This document shows, piece after piece, positions 1 through 6,630 of a DNA stretch of 13,260 bases (positions are counted from its first letter, which is position 1; each line of letters starts with the position of its first letter). The notes below the pieces were generated by a model. That model saw only the letters and a list, made by a program, of their open reading frames with translations. It was not told the origin of the DNA and searched no databases. The DNA comes from JBBRNH01 sp038230415 (lineage in GTDB: Bacteria > Bacteroidota > Bacteroidia > Cytophagales > Spirosomataceae), in NCBI GenBank assembly GCA_038230415.1, contig JBBRNH010000116.1, positions 1 to 13,260 of the forward strand, in the 5' to 3' direction. The translations under genes were made by a program, and so were the position numbers.

Positions 1-358
1 AACGCCCGGTGGTGCTGAACGGCACCGAGATCACCGAACCGGGGCAAACGGCCAGCCCATTTAGGTCATCGGTCATTATTTCGGGGAGTTCAATTCGGTT
101 CGTATCCCGAACAATGACGGCAACGCTGTCACGAGGGGTTATGCCAGACCGGGTGGTATCTTTTCTGAAAATCCGGCGATACGCACTGTCTTTAACCATA
201 ATCTGGTCAATGAGCGTGTCGGTGCGGATAATAAAGGTGTCGGGTCGGGCCTGTGCTGCGTGATTTCGACTTGTCAGGAAAACCGATGAACGCAACGAAC
301 CCGCCACGACCAATGAAAAACTTACGCCTAAAAAAAGCAGCGAAATAAAATGCTTCAT
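1..358 (-). CDS. Secreted or surface protein, N-terminal part only (runs off left edge)
   Basis: An open frame starts at the ATG at 358 and reads leftwards without a stop to base 1, giving 119 residues. The start MKHFISLLFLGVSFSLVVAG is a basic n-region followed by a hydrophobic stretch, as in a signal peptide or N-terminal anchor. Residues from about 38 on are polar and rich in D, T and R. Near the edge the sequence reads GLAVCPGSVISVPFSTTGR. This resembles the C-x-G-x-(x)n-VPF-x-TTG opening of repeated extracellular Ig-like domains that I associate with Cytophagales surface proteins. The function is unknown. The gene lies 90 bases past nuoJ on the same strand, but the nuo terminator lies between them. 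I saw no convincing promoter of its own in the short gap, so it may depend on read-through or on a signal I missed. Confidence 0.7.
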   Translation of the reverse strand, partial: MKHFISLLFLGVSFSLVVAGSLRSSVFLTSRNHAAQARPDTFIIRTDTLIDQIMVKDSAYRRIFRKDTTRSGITPRDSVAVIVRDTNRIELPEIMTDDLNGLAVCPGSVISVPFSTTGR

Positions 359-370
359 GTATGCCAAACG

Positions 371-403
371 AAAAAAGCCGCCCGATTGTGTTTTCGGGCG
401 GCT
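371..403 (-). terminator. Rho-independent terminator of the nuo operon
   Basis: A perfect 10-base inverted repeat, AGCCGCCCGA at 376-385 and TCGGGCGGCT at 394-403, has an 8-base loop. On the minus strand it is followed directly by a run of six T (376-371). This is the textbook layout of an intrinsic terminator for minus-strand transcription. It lies 46 bases past the nuoJ stop and just before the secreted-protein gene. On the plus strand there is no T run after the stem, so it should work in one direction only. Confidence 0.9.
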
Positions 404-448
404 CGACTGAAATCCTGGAAATCACGATTGATCGGCGAAATCTGTGGT

Positions 449-997
449 TTAAAAATGCCGGTCGCCCGTTTCGCGTTTGCCAAGCATCACCGCGCCAACC
501 ATTGCAATCAGAAACAGCACCGAAGCCAGTTCAAAGGGCAGCAGGTAATCGCTGTACAGAACCATGCCGAGGTTTTCGGCAAGGCCGGTGCGCGGGCTGT
601 ATGTTTGGATGTCAACTGCGCCGGTTTGTACCACCCTGAAAATAAAGATGAGCATCACCATCAGCACCCCGCCCACAATGAGCGCGATCAGTTTGGAGAG
701 CGTTGACTTAGACTCTTCATCTTCCTGACGCATATTCAGAAACATAATCACAAACAGAAACAGAACCATGATGGCTCCGGCATAGACAATGATGTTCACG
801 GCGGCCAGAAACTGCGCGTTCAACAACACGTAATGGCCCGACAAACAGAAAAATGTGGCAATCAGGGCCAGCACACTGTGTATCGGGTTGCGGGCCGTTA
901 CCACCACAATCGCGCTGAATAACGTGATGCCTGTTAGCACCAGAAAGAGGTAGCCACCGGCGTTCAGGGTTTTAAAAAAGGTCAGGTATTGTTCCAT
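449..997 (-). CDS. nuoJ: NADH-quinone oxidoreductase subunit J (complex I membrane subunit)
   Basis: This 182-residue integral membrane subunit of complex I belongs to the membrane arm that couples quinone reduction to ion pumping. Five hydrophobic segments are visible: about 16-36, 41-57, 62-86, 101-122 and 155-172. The conserved stretch NIIVYAGAIMVLFLFVIMFL (about 68-87) is the family hallmark around TM3, which contains the pi-bulge known from solved structures. The C-terminus ends in a short charged tail (KRETGDRHF). The gene starts 4 bases after the nuoI stop and is the last nuo gene in the operon here. In most bacteria nuoK follows at once, but here a terminator does. Length is in the usual range for NuoJ. 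Confidence 0.96.
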   Translation of the reverse strand: MEQYLTFFKTLNAGGYLFLVLTGITLFSAIVVVTARNPIHSVLALIATFFCLSGHYVLLNAQFLAAVNIIVYAGAIMVLFLFVIMFLNMRQEDEESKSTLSKLIALIVGGVLMVMLIFIFRVVQTGAVDIQTYSPRTGLAENLGMVLYSDYLLPFELASVLFLIAMVGAVMLGKRETGDRHF

Positions 998-1001
998 TTG
1001 T

Positions 1002-1565
1002 TCAGCCTACTAACCGTGATAAACTGGGTTCGGTAGGCGTGGCCTGCGCTTCGGTATTGGTCCGCACGTAGCGGTCGTTCATGTTCTCGACTAATTTATC
1101 TTTGCTATACACTACCTGATCGCGCCCGTTGAAAACCGGCACCATCTGATCGTGACGGAGATAAACGGCCTGTTTTGGGCAGGCTTCTTCGCACAGGCCG
1201 CAGAAAATACACCGGAGCATATTTATCTCATACACAGCCGCGTACTTCTCCTCACGATACAGTTTTTCCTCGCCTTTCTGCCGTTCTGCGGCCACCATCG
1301 AAATGGCTTCGGCGGGGCAGGCAACGGCACACAGCCCGCAGGCCGTGCAGCGTTCGCGGCCCTGCTCGTCGCGTTTCAGGATGTGATGCCCGTGATAAAC
1401 CGGACCCAGATACCGTTTCACTTCGGGGTACCGGATGGTCACTTTCTTTTTGAAAAGGTGGCTGATTGTAATAGCCAGACCCTGCACAATGGCCGGCAGA
1501 TACATTTTTTCGGCCAGCGTCATTTCTTTCTGGCTAACCTGTTTCGAGCGGTTGGTAAGTTGCAT
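1002..1565 (-). CDS. nuoI: NADH-quinone oxidoreductase subunit I (two [4Fe-4S] clusters)
   Basis: This 187-residue ferredoxin-like subunit passes electrons towards NuoB and the quinone site. Two classic 4Fe-4S motifs are visible: CTACGLCAVACP (C73, C76, C79, then C83 before P) and CIFCGLCEEACP (C119, C122, C125, then C129). Together they bind clusters N6a and N6b. The N-terminal part (about 22-50) holds the amphipathic segment expected to lie along the membrane. The start at 1565 leaves 6 bases after the nuoH stop. An internal ATG at codon 15 is possible, but the upstream one fits the operon spacing. The C-terminal 25 residues are polar and look like a variable tail. Confidence 0.96.
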   Translation of the reverse strand: MQLTNRSKQVSQKEMTLAEKMYLPAIVQGLAITISHLFKKKVTIRYPEVKRYLGPVYHGHHILKRDEQGRERCTACGLCAVACPAEAISMVAAERQKGEEKLYREEKYAAVYEINMLRCIFCGLCEEACPKQAVYLRHDQMVPVFNGRDQVVYSKDKLVENMNDRYVRTNTEAQATPTEPSLSRLVG

Positions 1566-1571
1566 AGTTAG

Positions 1572-2738
1572 TTAGCTTGTGGCTACCTGCCGTTTTGGTG
1601 CGCGGGCCGATGACACGAAAACCGCCACTACGGTTCCCAGAATAATCAGCCACGAGGCATATTTAATATCATACAGCAAGCCAAAACCCGTGACCACAAT
1701 GTTCAGCACGGCCAGCGGGAAGAGTGATTTCCAGCCTAAGTTCATCAGTTGGTCATAGCGGAAGCGCGGCAGTGTCCACCGAACCCACATGAAGAAAAAG
1801 ATGAAGAAGAAAATCTTAGCGAAGAAAACCACCGTTCCCAGCACCGTTGCCACGTTATGCCCGGCCACCGCGCCCAACGAACCCGTTAATAATTCATGCA
1901 CATTGGCCGCAAACGGATAATGGTATCCCCCAAAATACAACGACGATACAAACGCGCTCGACACGAACATATTGATGTATTCGGCGAACAGATAAAAGCC
2001 TAATTTCATCGACGTATATTCGGTATGATAACCGCCAACGAGTTCGGTTTCGCACTCCGGCAGGTCAAACGGCGTGCGGTTGCATTCGGCAAAGGCGCAG
2101 GTCAAAAAAATGATAAACCCAAGCGGTTGCGTAAACACGTTCCAGCCCAGAAACCCCGCCGTTGCCTGTTGTTCTACAATGGCCCGCACCGACAGCGACC
2201 CGGCCATCATCAGAATGGCAATCATCGAAAGCCCCAGCGCGATCTCATAGCTGATATTCTGCGATGCCGCCCGGATAGCACCCAGCAAAGAAAATTTGTT
2301 GTTCGAGGCCCAGCCGCCCACCATCAGGCCATACACACCCAGCGACACCACACCGAAGATATACAGTACGCCGATGTTGATTTCCATACCCTGAATCGGA
2401 ACGGTATAGCTGACGCTATTCCATGCGAACTTCACGCTGTCGCCAAACGGAATTACGGCACTCGCCATCAGACAGGTGAGCATGGTTAGGCACGGGCCAA
2501 GAATAAACAGCCATTTGTTAGCCTGCGATGGGATAAATTCTTCTTTGAAAAACATTTTGCCCGCGTCGGCAATGGGTTGGAGCAAGCCCCACGGCCCGGC
2601 CCGGTCGGGGCCAAGCCGGTCCTGCAAAAACCCGGCTACCTTGCGTTCGGCGTAGGTCGAGTAGGTGGCAATCAGCAGCGTCAGCCCAAAAATGGCGAGG
2701 ATGATAAGGCCCTTTACGGCGAGAATAACTAAGTCCAT
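1572..2738 (-). CDS. nuoH: NADH-quinone oxidoreductase subunit H (quinone-site membrane subunit)
   Basis: This 388-residue membrane protein joins the peripheral and membrane arms of complex I and forms much of the quinone chamber. Family motifs are clear: GPDRAGPWGLLQPIADAGK (43-61), the charged loop AECNRTPFDLPECETE (217-232) that faces the quinone tunnel, and FAEYINMF (251-258). About eight to nine hydrophobic segments are visible, including 5-25, 76-97, 122-141, 165-183, 205-218, 298-319, 340-357 and 362-376. The gene sits 15 bases after nuoG and 6 bases before nuoI, consistent with one transcript. The length is somewhat above that of E. coli NuoH; part of the excess is a longer loop and C-terminal tail (SSARAPKRQVATS). 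Confidence 0.97.
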   Translation of the reverse strand: MDLVILAVKGLIILAIFGLTLLIATYSTYAERKVAGFLQDRLGPDRAGPWGLLQPIADAGKMFFKEEFIPSQANKWLFILGPCLTMLTCLMASAVIPFGDSVKFAWNSVSYTVPIQGMEINIGVLYIFGVVSLGVYGLMVGGWASNNKFSLLGAIRAASQNISYEIALGLSMIAILMMAGSLSVRAIVEQQATAGFLGWNVFTQPLGFIIFLTCAFAECNRTPFDLPECETELVGGYHTEYTSMKLGFYLFAEYINMFVSSAFVSSLYFGGYHYPFAANVHELLTGSLGAVAGHNVATVLGTVVFFAKIFFFIFFFMWVRWTLPRFRYDQLMNLGWKSLFPLAVLNIVVTGFGLLYDIKYASWLIILGTVVAVFVSSARAPKRQVATS

Positions 2739-2753
2739 ATTGTTCTGAGTGCC

Positions 2754-3827
2754 TTATTCAGCCGAGGGAAGTGCTTTGGCAAACCGTTCCGGTGGCAATT
2801 GTTGAATCTGTAACTGTGCGGTATTGCGCTCGTCGTGAATATCCTTGTACGTTGCCGCAGCGAGCCGTTTGCCAAAATCGGGTTTTATGGTGTCCGTGCG
2901 GTATTTATTGGCCGAAATCACCGACGACCGCGATACGTTCGTTGGCCCCTCAATCGTCCAGTCCGAGGTTGTTTTGGTCTCAAATCGGCAGGTGTTGCAG
3001 ATAAACTCCGTTACCTCGTTCCACTCGTTTTTACGGGCCGTTACCCGAATCACGTCTTCGCCCCGATACCAGAGCGTAACCTTGCCGGAGCAGGTCGGGC
3101 AGTTGCGGTGCGCATCAACGGGTTTTGAGAACCAGACGCGGTTTTTGAAGCGGTACGTTTTATCGGTCAGCGCACCAACGGGGCAAACATCAATCACGTT
3201 GCCGGAGAAATCGTTGTCAATTGCCTTCTCGATATACGTGCCAATCTCAGACGCATCGCCCCGGCCCAACACGCCGTGAACGCGCTTGTTGGTGATTTGG
3301 TCGGCGACATAAACGCAACGGTAACACAAAATGCACCGCGTCATATGCAATTGGATAAACGGGCCGATGTCGTGTTTTTCAAACGTCCGGCGTTCTTCAA
3401 CCGTGCGGGTTTCGTCGCGGCCATGCTCAAAAGCGAAGTTTTGCAGATCACACTCGCCGGCCTGATCGCAAACCGGGCAATCGAGGGGGTGGTTCAACAG
3501 CAAAAACTCAACAATACCCTTGCGGGCTTCCAGCACGGCGGGACTGCTGGTGTTTTCAACAACCATACCGTCCTGCACGGGCGTGATGCAGGAGGCAATC
3601 AGTTTCGGCATCGGGCGGGGGTCTTTGCCCGACCCAGCCGCCACCCGAACTAAACACGCCCGACATTTGCCACCAGAGCCTTTCAGGGGTTGATAGTAGC
3701 ACATGGCGGGCGGGGCCACTGCGGAGCCAATCTTGCGGGCGGCCTGCATAATGGTTGTTCCCGGTTCAACTTCAACCTCAATACCGTCAATCGTGACTTT
3801 AATTAATGGGGGCTTTATGTCTTCCAT
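2754..3827 (-). CDS. nuoG: NADH-quinone oxidoreductase subunit G, short form without molybdopterin domain
   Basis: This is the iron-sulfur subunit that takes electrons from NuoF along the peripheral arm. I chose the ATG at 3827 (MEDIKPPLIKV), giving 357 residues. The frame opens further up at 3854, but those nine codons lie inside the palindromic repeat at 3831-3893. Numbered from 3827: C43, C55, C58 and C80 fit the [2Fe-2S] cluster; H113, C117, C120 and C126 (HPLDCPVCDQAGEC) fit the His-Cys3 [4Fe-4S] cluster; and C165, C168, C171 and C215 fit the next [4Fe-4S] cluster. CPTC (C243, C246) and CNTC (C277, C280) resemble the start of the molybdopterin-oxidoreductase fold, with a possible fourth cluster. 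The large catalytically dead molybdopterin domain of E. coli NuoG is absent. The frame is intact and ends 15 bases before nuoH, so this is a short natural form, known from Bacteroidota, and not a truncation. Confidence 0.93.
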   Translation of the reverse strand: MEDIKPPLIKVTIDGIEVEVEPGTTIMQAARKIGSAVAPPAMCYYQPLKGSGGKCRACLVRVAAGSGKDPRPMPKLIASCITPVQDGMVVENTSSPAVLEARKGIVEFLLLNHPLDCPVCDQAGECDLQNFAFEHGRDETRTVEERRTFEKHDIGPFIQLHMTRCILCYRCVYVADQITNKRVHGVLGRGDASEIGTYIEKAIDNDFSGNVIDVCPVGALTDKTYRFKNRVWFSKPVDAHRNCPTCSGKVTLWYRGEDVIRVTARKNEWNEVTEFICNTCRFETKTTSDWTIEGPTNVSRSSVISANKYRTDTIKPDFGKRLAAATYKDIHDERNTAQLQIQQLPPERFAKALPSAE

Positions 3828-3830
3828 ATA

Positions 3831-3893
3831 TGTAACGCGGGTGGGAACCCGCATTGGTGACTTAACTCATGGCGGCTTTCCAGCCGCATTACA
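3831..3893. repeat. REPIN-like pair of inverted palindromic (REP) elements
   Basis: Two 22-base elements face each other across a 19-base spacer. The plus copy at 3831-3852 reads TGTAACGCGGGTGGGAACCC followed by GC. The minus copy (3893 down to 3872) reads TGTAATGCGGCTGGAAAGCC followed by GC. Each forms its own 6-base hairpin with a 4-base loop: GCGGGT/ACCCGC and GCGGCT/AGCCGC. The G-C to C-G swap in the stem preserves pairing, which argues for selection on structure. The element fills the gap between the nuoF stop (3896-3894) and the chosen nuoG start (3827). It would form a strong hairpin pair in the nuo mRNA. A third copy lies at 13236-13260. Confidence 0.8.
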
Positions 3894-5234
3894 TCATACC
3901 AACGCCATCTCGCCCTTGTACACCGCGCCGGGCTGGGTGGCCTCAACGGGGTGGTCAATGTGCCACTGAAACTCGTCGCGGAAGTGGCGAATCGCACTCG
4001 CAACGGGCCACGCTGCGGCATCACCGAGTGGGCAAATCGTGTTGCCTTCGATTTTACGGGCTACGTCAACCAGCAGATCAATGTCTTGCTGCAAGCCATG
4101 CCCGTGTTCAATGCGGTGCAAAACTTTCTCCATCCAGCCCGTTCCTTCGCGGCAGGGGCTGCATTGCCCGCACGATTCGTGGTGATAGAACCGGGCAAAA
4201 TTCCAGGTATTCCGTACCACACAGGCCGTCTCGTCCATGGCAATAAAACCGCCCGAACCGAGCATTGTGCCGGTAATAAACCCACCGTCTGACAGTGATT
4301 CGTAGGTCATCAGTCGTTTTTCGCCAGCCGCCGTTGTCAAAATCTTATCGGCGGGCAGAATGGGAACCGATGAGCCACCCGCCACCACCGCTTTCAGTTT
4401 ATGGCCGGGCCGGATACCGCCACACCATTCGTCGGCAAAAATGAAATCTTCAACCGAAACGCCGAGTTCAATTTCATACACGCCGGGTTTGTTGATATGG
4501 CCTGATGCTGAAATGAGTTTCGTTCCCGTTGACCGGCCAATACCAATAGCTGCGTAGGCATCACCCCCGTTGTTCATAATCCAGGGCGTGGTGGCGATAG
4601 ACTCCACATTATTCACCACCGTTGGGCATTGATACAGGCCTTTCACGGCGGGGACTGGCGGTTTGTTACGGGGGTTGCCGCGTTTGCCTTCCAATGATTC
4701 GAGCAAGGCCGTTTCTTCGCCACAGATGTAGGCACCGCCACCGGGATGCACCACCAAGTCGAGGTCGTAGCCAGAGCCGAGAATATTCTTACCCAGAAAA
4801 CCAGCCGCTTTTGCTTCGGCAATGGCTTTTTCAAGAATACGAATCACGTACATCAACTCACCCCGAACGTAGATGAATCCGGTGTTGGCACCAAGCGCAA
4901 AACTCGAAATAATCATCCCCTCGATGAGCAGGTGGGGGATGTTTTTCATCAGGTAGTGGTCTTTGAATGTGCCGGGTTCCGACTCGTCGGCGTTGCAGAC
5001 GAGGTAACGCGGTACACCTTCGGGTTTGGCGATAAACCCCCATTTCATACCCATCGGGAAACCCGCTCCGCCCCGGCCCCGGACACCGGCCTTTTTCACT
5101 TCTTCGACCACCGCTTCGGGGGTCATGGTTTTGAGGGCTTTTTCGAGGCCCGTGTAGCCGCCCTGCCGCCGATATACCTCGTAGGTTTCGATGCCGGGGA
5201 CAGCGATGTGTTCAGTAAGAATTTTCTTGCCCAT
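3894..5234 (-). CDS. nuoF: NADH-quinone oxidoreductase subunit F (NADH- and FMN-binding, [4Fe-4S])
   Basis: This 446-residue subunit oxidises NADH and hands electrons through FMN to the iron-sulfur chain. The FMN/NADH fold is shown by RGRGGAGFPMGMKW (52-65), NADESEPGTFKD (81-92), GANTGFIYVRGE (115-126) and GAYICGEETALLESLEGKRG (167-186). The C-terminal N3 cluster has C355, C358 and C361 (ESCGQCSPCREG) with C401 (TICPLGD). Length is typical of the family. The start MGKKILTEHIAVPG lies 2 bases after the restored stop of the upstream toxin gene, so the accessory genes and nuoF are tightly coupled. The stop codon abuts the palindromic repeat at 3831-3893. Confidence 0.97.
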   Translation of the reverse strand: MGKKILTEHIAVPGIETYEVYRRQGGYTGLEKALKTMTPEAVVEEVKKAGVRGRGGAGFPMGMKWGFIAKPEGVPRYLVCNADESEPGTFKDHYLMKNIPHLLIEGMIISSFALGANTGFIYVRGELMYVIRILEKAIAEAKAAGFLGKNILGSGYDLDLVVHPGGGAYICGEETALLESLEGKRGNPRNKPPVPAVKGLYQCPTVVNNVESIATTPWIMNNGGDAYAAIGIGRSTGTKLISASGHINKPGVYEIELGVSVEDFIFADEWCGGIRPGHKLKAVVAGGSSVPILPADKILTTAAGEKRLMTYESLSDGGFITGTMLGSGGFIAMDETACVVRNTWNFARFYHHESCGQCSPCREGTGWMEKVLHRIEHGHGLQQDIDLLVDVARKIEGNTICPLGDAAAWPVASAIRHFRDEFQWHIDHPVEATQPGAVYKGEMALV

Positions 5235-5236
5235 TG

Positions 5237-5492
5237 TTAGCTAATCTGTTTATCGTATTCTGCGTGTGGCCCAATCCAGAACCACAATAAACCACTGTCA
5301 ACTGCAACCGCCAACGCCCGGTATTTCAGCCCGGCCCGAACCGACCAATAATCCCCAACGGGGTTTTAGTTGTAGCGACGGGTGCTGCGGGTTTTGTTTC
5401 AGTAACTGATAATTTTTGTCTGCCGTTTTCTGCATAAACTTCGGCAACGTATCATAGCATTCCCAAAATGAAGGAGCCGTGAAATGCCTCAC
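5237..5492 (-). pseudogene. RelE/ParE-superfamily toxin, interrupted by a one-base frameshift
   Basis: The first frame runs from a GTG at 5492 (GTG AGG CAT TTC) and reads MRHFTAPSFWECYDTLPKFM, then QKTADKNYQLLKQNPQHPSL. It then leaves the family pattern and stops at 5298 after 64 residues. The frame shifted by one base continues as VGDYWSVRAGLKYRALAVAV, then DSGLLWFWIGPHAEYDKQIS, and stops at 5239-5237. The joined product of 84 residues is a typical small RelE/ParE (HigB-like) toxin: helix hairpin, beta-sheet with the R-x-G-L-x-Y-R-A-L-A strand, and WFWIG-x-H-x-EYDK end. The change lies at the four-C run on the minus strand (plus G at 5360-5363), where three Cs would restore the frame. The gene overlaps the antitoxin-like gene by 4 bases (GTGA) and its restored stop is 2 bases before nuoF. 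It may be inactive, a sequencing error, or translated by +1 slippage. Confidence 0.85.
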
Positions 5493-5689
5493 AATTCCCG
5501 AACGTTTCCGGCCTTAAAATCAGCCAACGCCCGTCTTGCGAGCGTATCGAACTTACCTGCTTTGGCATCTTGCTCAATTTGTGCATCCCAACTATCAGCC
5601 TCAAATTGGTCAAACCAAGCCCTAAACTCGGCTAATTCCTGCCCGGAAAGCCGCGTCACGGCTGATTCTATTTCAACAACATTCGACAT
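5489..5689 (-). CDS. Putative antitoxin partner of the adjacent RelE/ParE-type toxin
   Basis: This protein of 66 residues starts MSNVVEIESAVTRLSGQELA and continues with EFRAWFDQFEADSWDAQIEQ and a helical, charged C-terminus ending FKAGNVREL. It is predicted to be almost all helix and acidic in the middle, with the E-F-R-x-W-F and W-D-x-Q-I-E-x-D pattern. I associate this pattern with small antitoxins that precede RelE/ParE-like toxins in Cytophagales and cyanobacteria. Its stop overlaps the toxin start by 4 bases (GTGA), the usual sign of translational coupling in such pairs. It begins 13 bases after the Uma2-like gene. I see no separate DNA-binding domain, so autoregulation is uncertain. The antitoxin role rests on the neighbour and general form. 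Confidence 0.75.
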   Translation of the reverse strand: MSNVVEIESAVTRLSGQELAEFRAWFDQFEADSWDAQIEQDAKAGKFDTLARRALADFKAGNVREL

Positions 5690-5702
5690 ACCTGATTCTG
5701 AA

Positions 5703-6113
5703 TCATTTCACAAACTCGTTCAAATCATAACCGATTGATTCGCAGAAAGAAGGTCGGTCAAGCACTTCACCCACGCTCAACTTGTACTTCCGCCATGTTT
5801 TCCGCAGGTAGTCGTAAACAAATCCTTCCGGCACCTCATATTGCTCAACTAAGCCCGCTGTTTTCTCGAAATCTTTACGAACACCAGCAGCCGCTACCTC
5901 AATAATAACGACGTTTTGAAACGTCTCGTTGTCATACAACAGCACATCGGGCGTGGGACTGGTTTTGCTCTCATCAATCATCACTTCCGGGAAAGGCTCA
6001 TACGGAATAATGCCCGATTCAAAAAGTACATACAACCTGGCCGTCAGTTTTGTGATGACGCGCTGATGCGCTTTCGGTGCATTTACGCCCATAAACGGCA
6101 GGATGTCAAGCAT
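5703..6113 (-). CDS. Short Uma2-family (DUF820) PD-(D/E)XK nuclease-like protein
   Basis: This protein of 136 residues carries the core of the Uma2 family, which has a restriction-endonuclease-like fold. Visible elements are a helix with the AHQRVITKLTARLY pattern (15-28), PEVMIDE (42-48), PTPDVLLYD (53-61), VVIIEVAA (68-75) with the acidic residue E72, D81-x-x-K84, and EGFVYDYLRKTWRKY (96-110). Candidate active-site residues are E43, D56, E72 and K84. Longer family members carry an extra N-terminal region of about 40 residues (a YELIDGE-type segment) that is absent here. The frame begins 7 bases after the nuoE stop, so there is no room for it, and the short form looks native. The substrate and role are unknown. 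The gene is in line with nuo genes and probably shares their transcript. Confidence 0.82.
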   Translation of the reverse strand: MLDILPFMGVNAPKAHQRVITKLTARLYVLFESGIIPYEPFPEVMIDESKTSPTPDVLLYDNETFQNVVIIEVAAAGVRKDFEKTAGLVEQYEVPEGFVYDYLRKTWRKYKLSVGEVLDRPSFCESIGYDLNEFVK

Positions 6114-6120
6114 AACGGGT

Positions 6121-6621
6121 TCATTTTAGGAGATCATCAATGATTTCGTCCACTTTATCATTCGTGAGGTTCATGTAATACTGCTCCCGAATCTGAAACA
6201 CCGGCCCCATGCCACAGGCCGCCAGACATTCCACTTCTTTGAGCGTAAAATGTCCGTCAACGGTGGTTTGGCCGGTGTCAATGCCGAGCCGTTGTTTCAG
6301 GTGAGCATATACGGCCTCGCCCCCCATCAGACAACATGGCCCCGTTCGGCAGTACTCGATCACGTGTTTGCCAACGGGTTTAAGGTGATACATGGTATAA
6401 AACGATGCTACTTCATACACCTCAATCGGCTCTATACCAAGTAGTTCGGCCACGTAGTCCATGCCTTCGGCAGATGTCCAGCCTTCCTGCTCCTGCAAAA
6501 TATGCAACAAGGGCAGCAGGGCCGATTTGTGTTTGCCTTCGGGAAAACGGGAAATTGCCTCGTTGGCCTTTGCCAGCCGTTCGGGCGTAAATTCAATAGT
6601 TCTGTGTCCTTCAGTGATCAT
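6121..6621 (-). CDS. nuoE: NADH-quinone oxidoreductase subunit E ([2Fe-2S], thioredoxin-like)
   Basis: This 166-residue subunit of the NADH-oxidising module pairs with NuoF and binds cluster N1a. Its N-terminal helical domain (about 13-80) contains LLPLLHILQEQEGW and IEVYEVASFYTMYHL, both family signatures. The thioredoxin-like domain carries the four ligands C91 and C96 (CRTGPCCLMGG) and C132 and C136 (ECLAACGMGP). Length is typical. It starts 9 bases after nuoD. In most operons nuoF follows directly, but here three accessory genes of about 880 bases separate nuoE from nuoF. Confidence 0.97.
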   Translation of the reverse strand: MITEGHRTIEFTPERLAKANEAISRFPEGKHKSALLPLLHILQEQEGWTSAEGMDYVAELLGIEPIEVYEVASFYTMYHLKPVGKHVIEYCRTGPCCLMGGEAVYAHLKQRLGIDTGQTTVDGHFTLKEVECLAACGMGPVFQIREQYYMNLTNDKVDEIIDDLLK

Positions 6622-6630
6622 GGCTCTACT

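Noticed and set aside
9..263. A plus-strand 84-codon frame at the left edge
   Set aside because: It is antisense to the longer open frame with a signal-peptide-like start at 358-1, which also carries a recognisable motif; the plus frame shows none.
2025..2489. A 154-codon plus-strand frame across nuoH
   Set aside because: Antisense to well-conserved nuoH codons, no family features, no promoter; a shadow of the real gene.
5291..5375. GC-rich stretch that looked like another palindromic repeat
   Set aside because: It is explained as coding sequence of the restored toxin frame and does not match the TGTAAyGCGG core.
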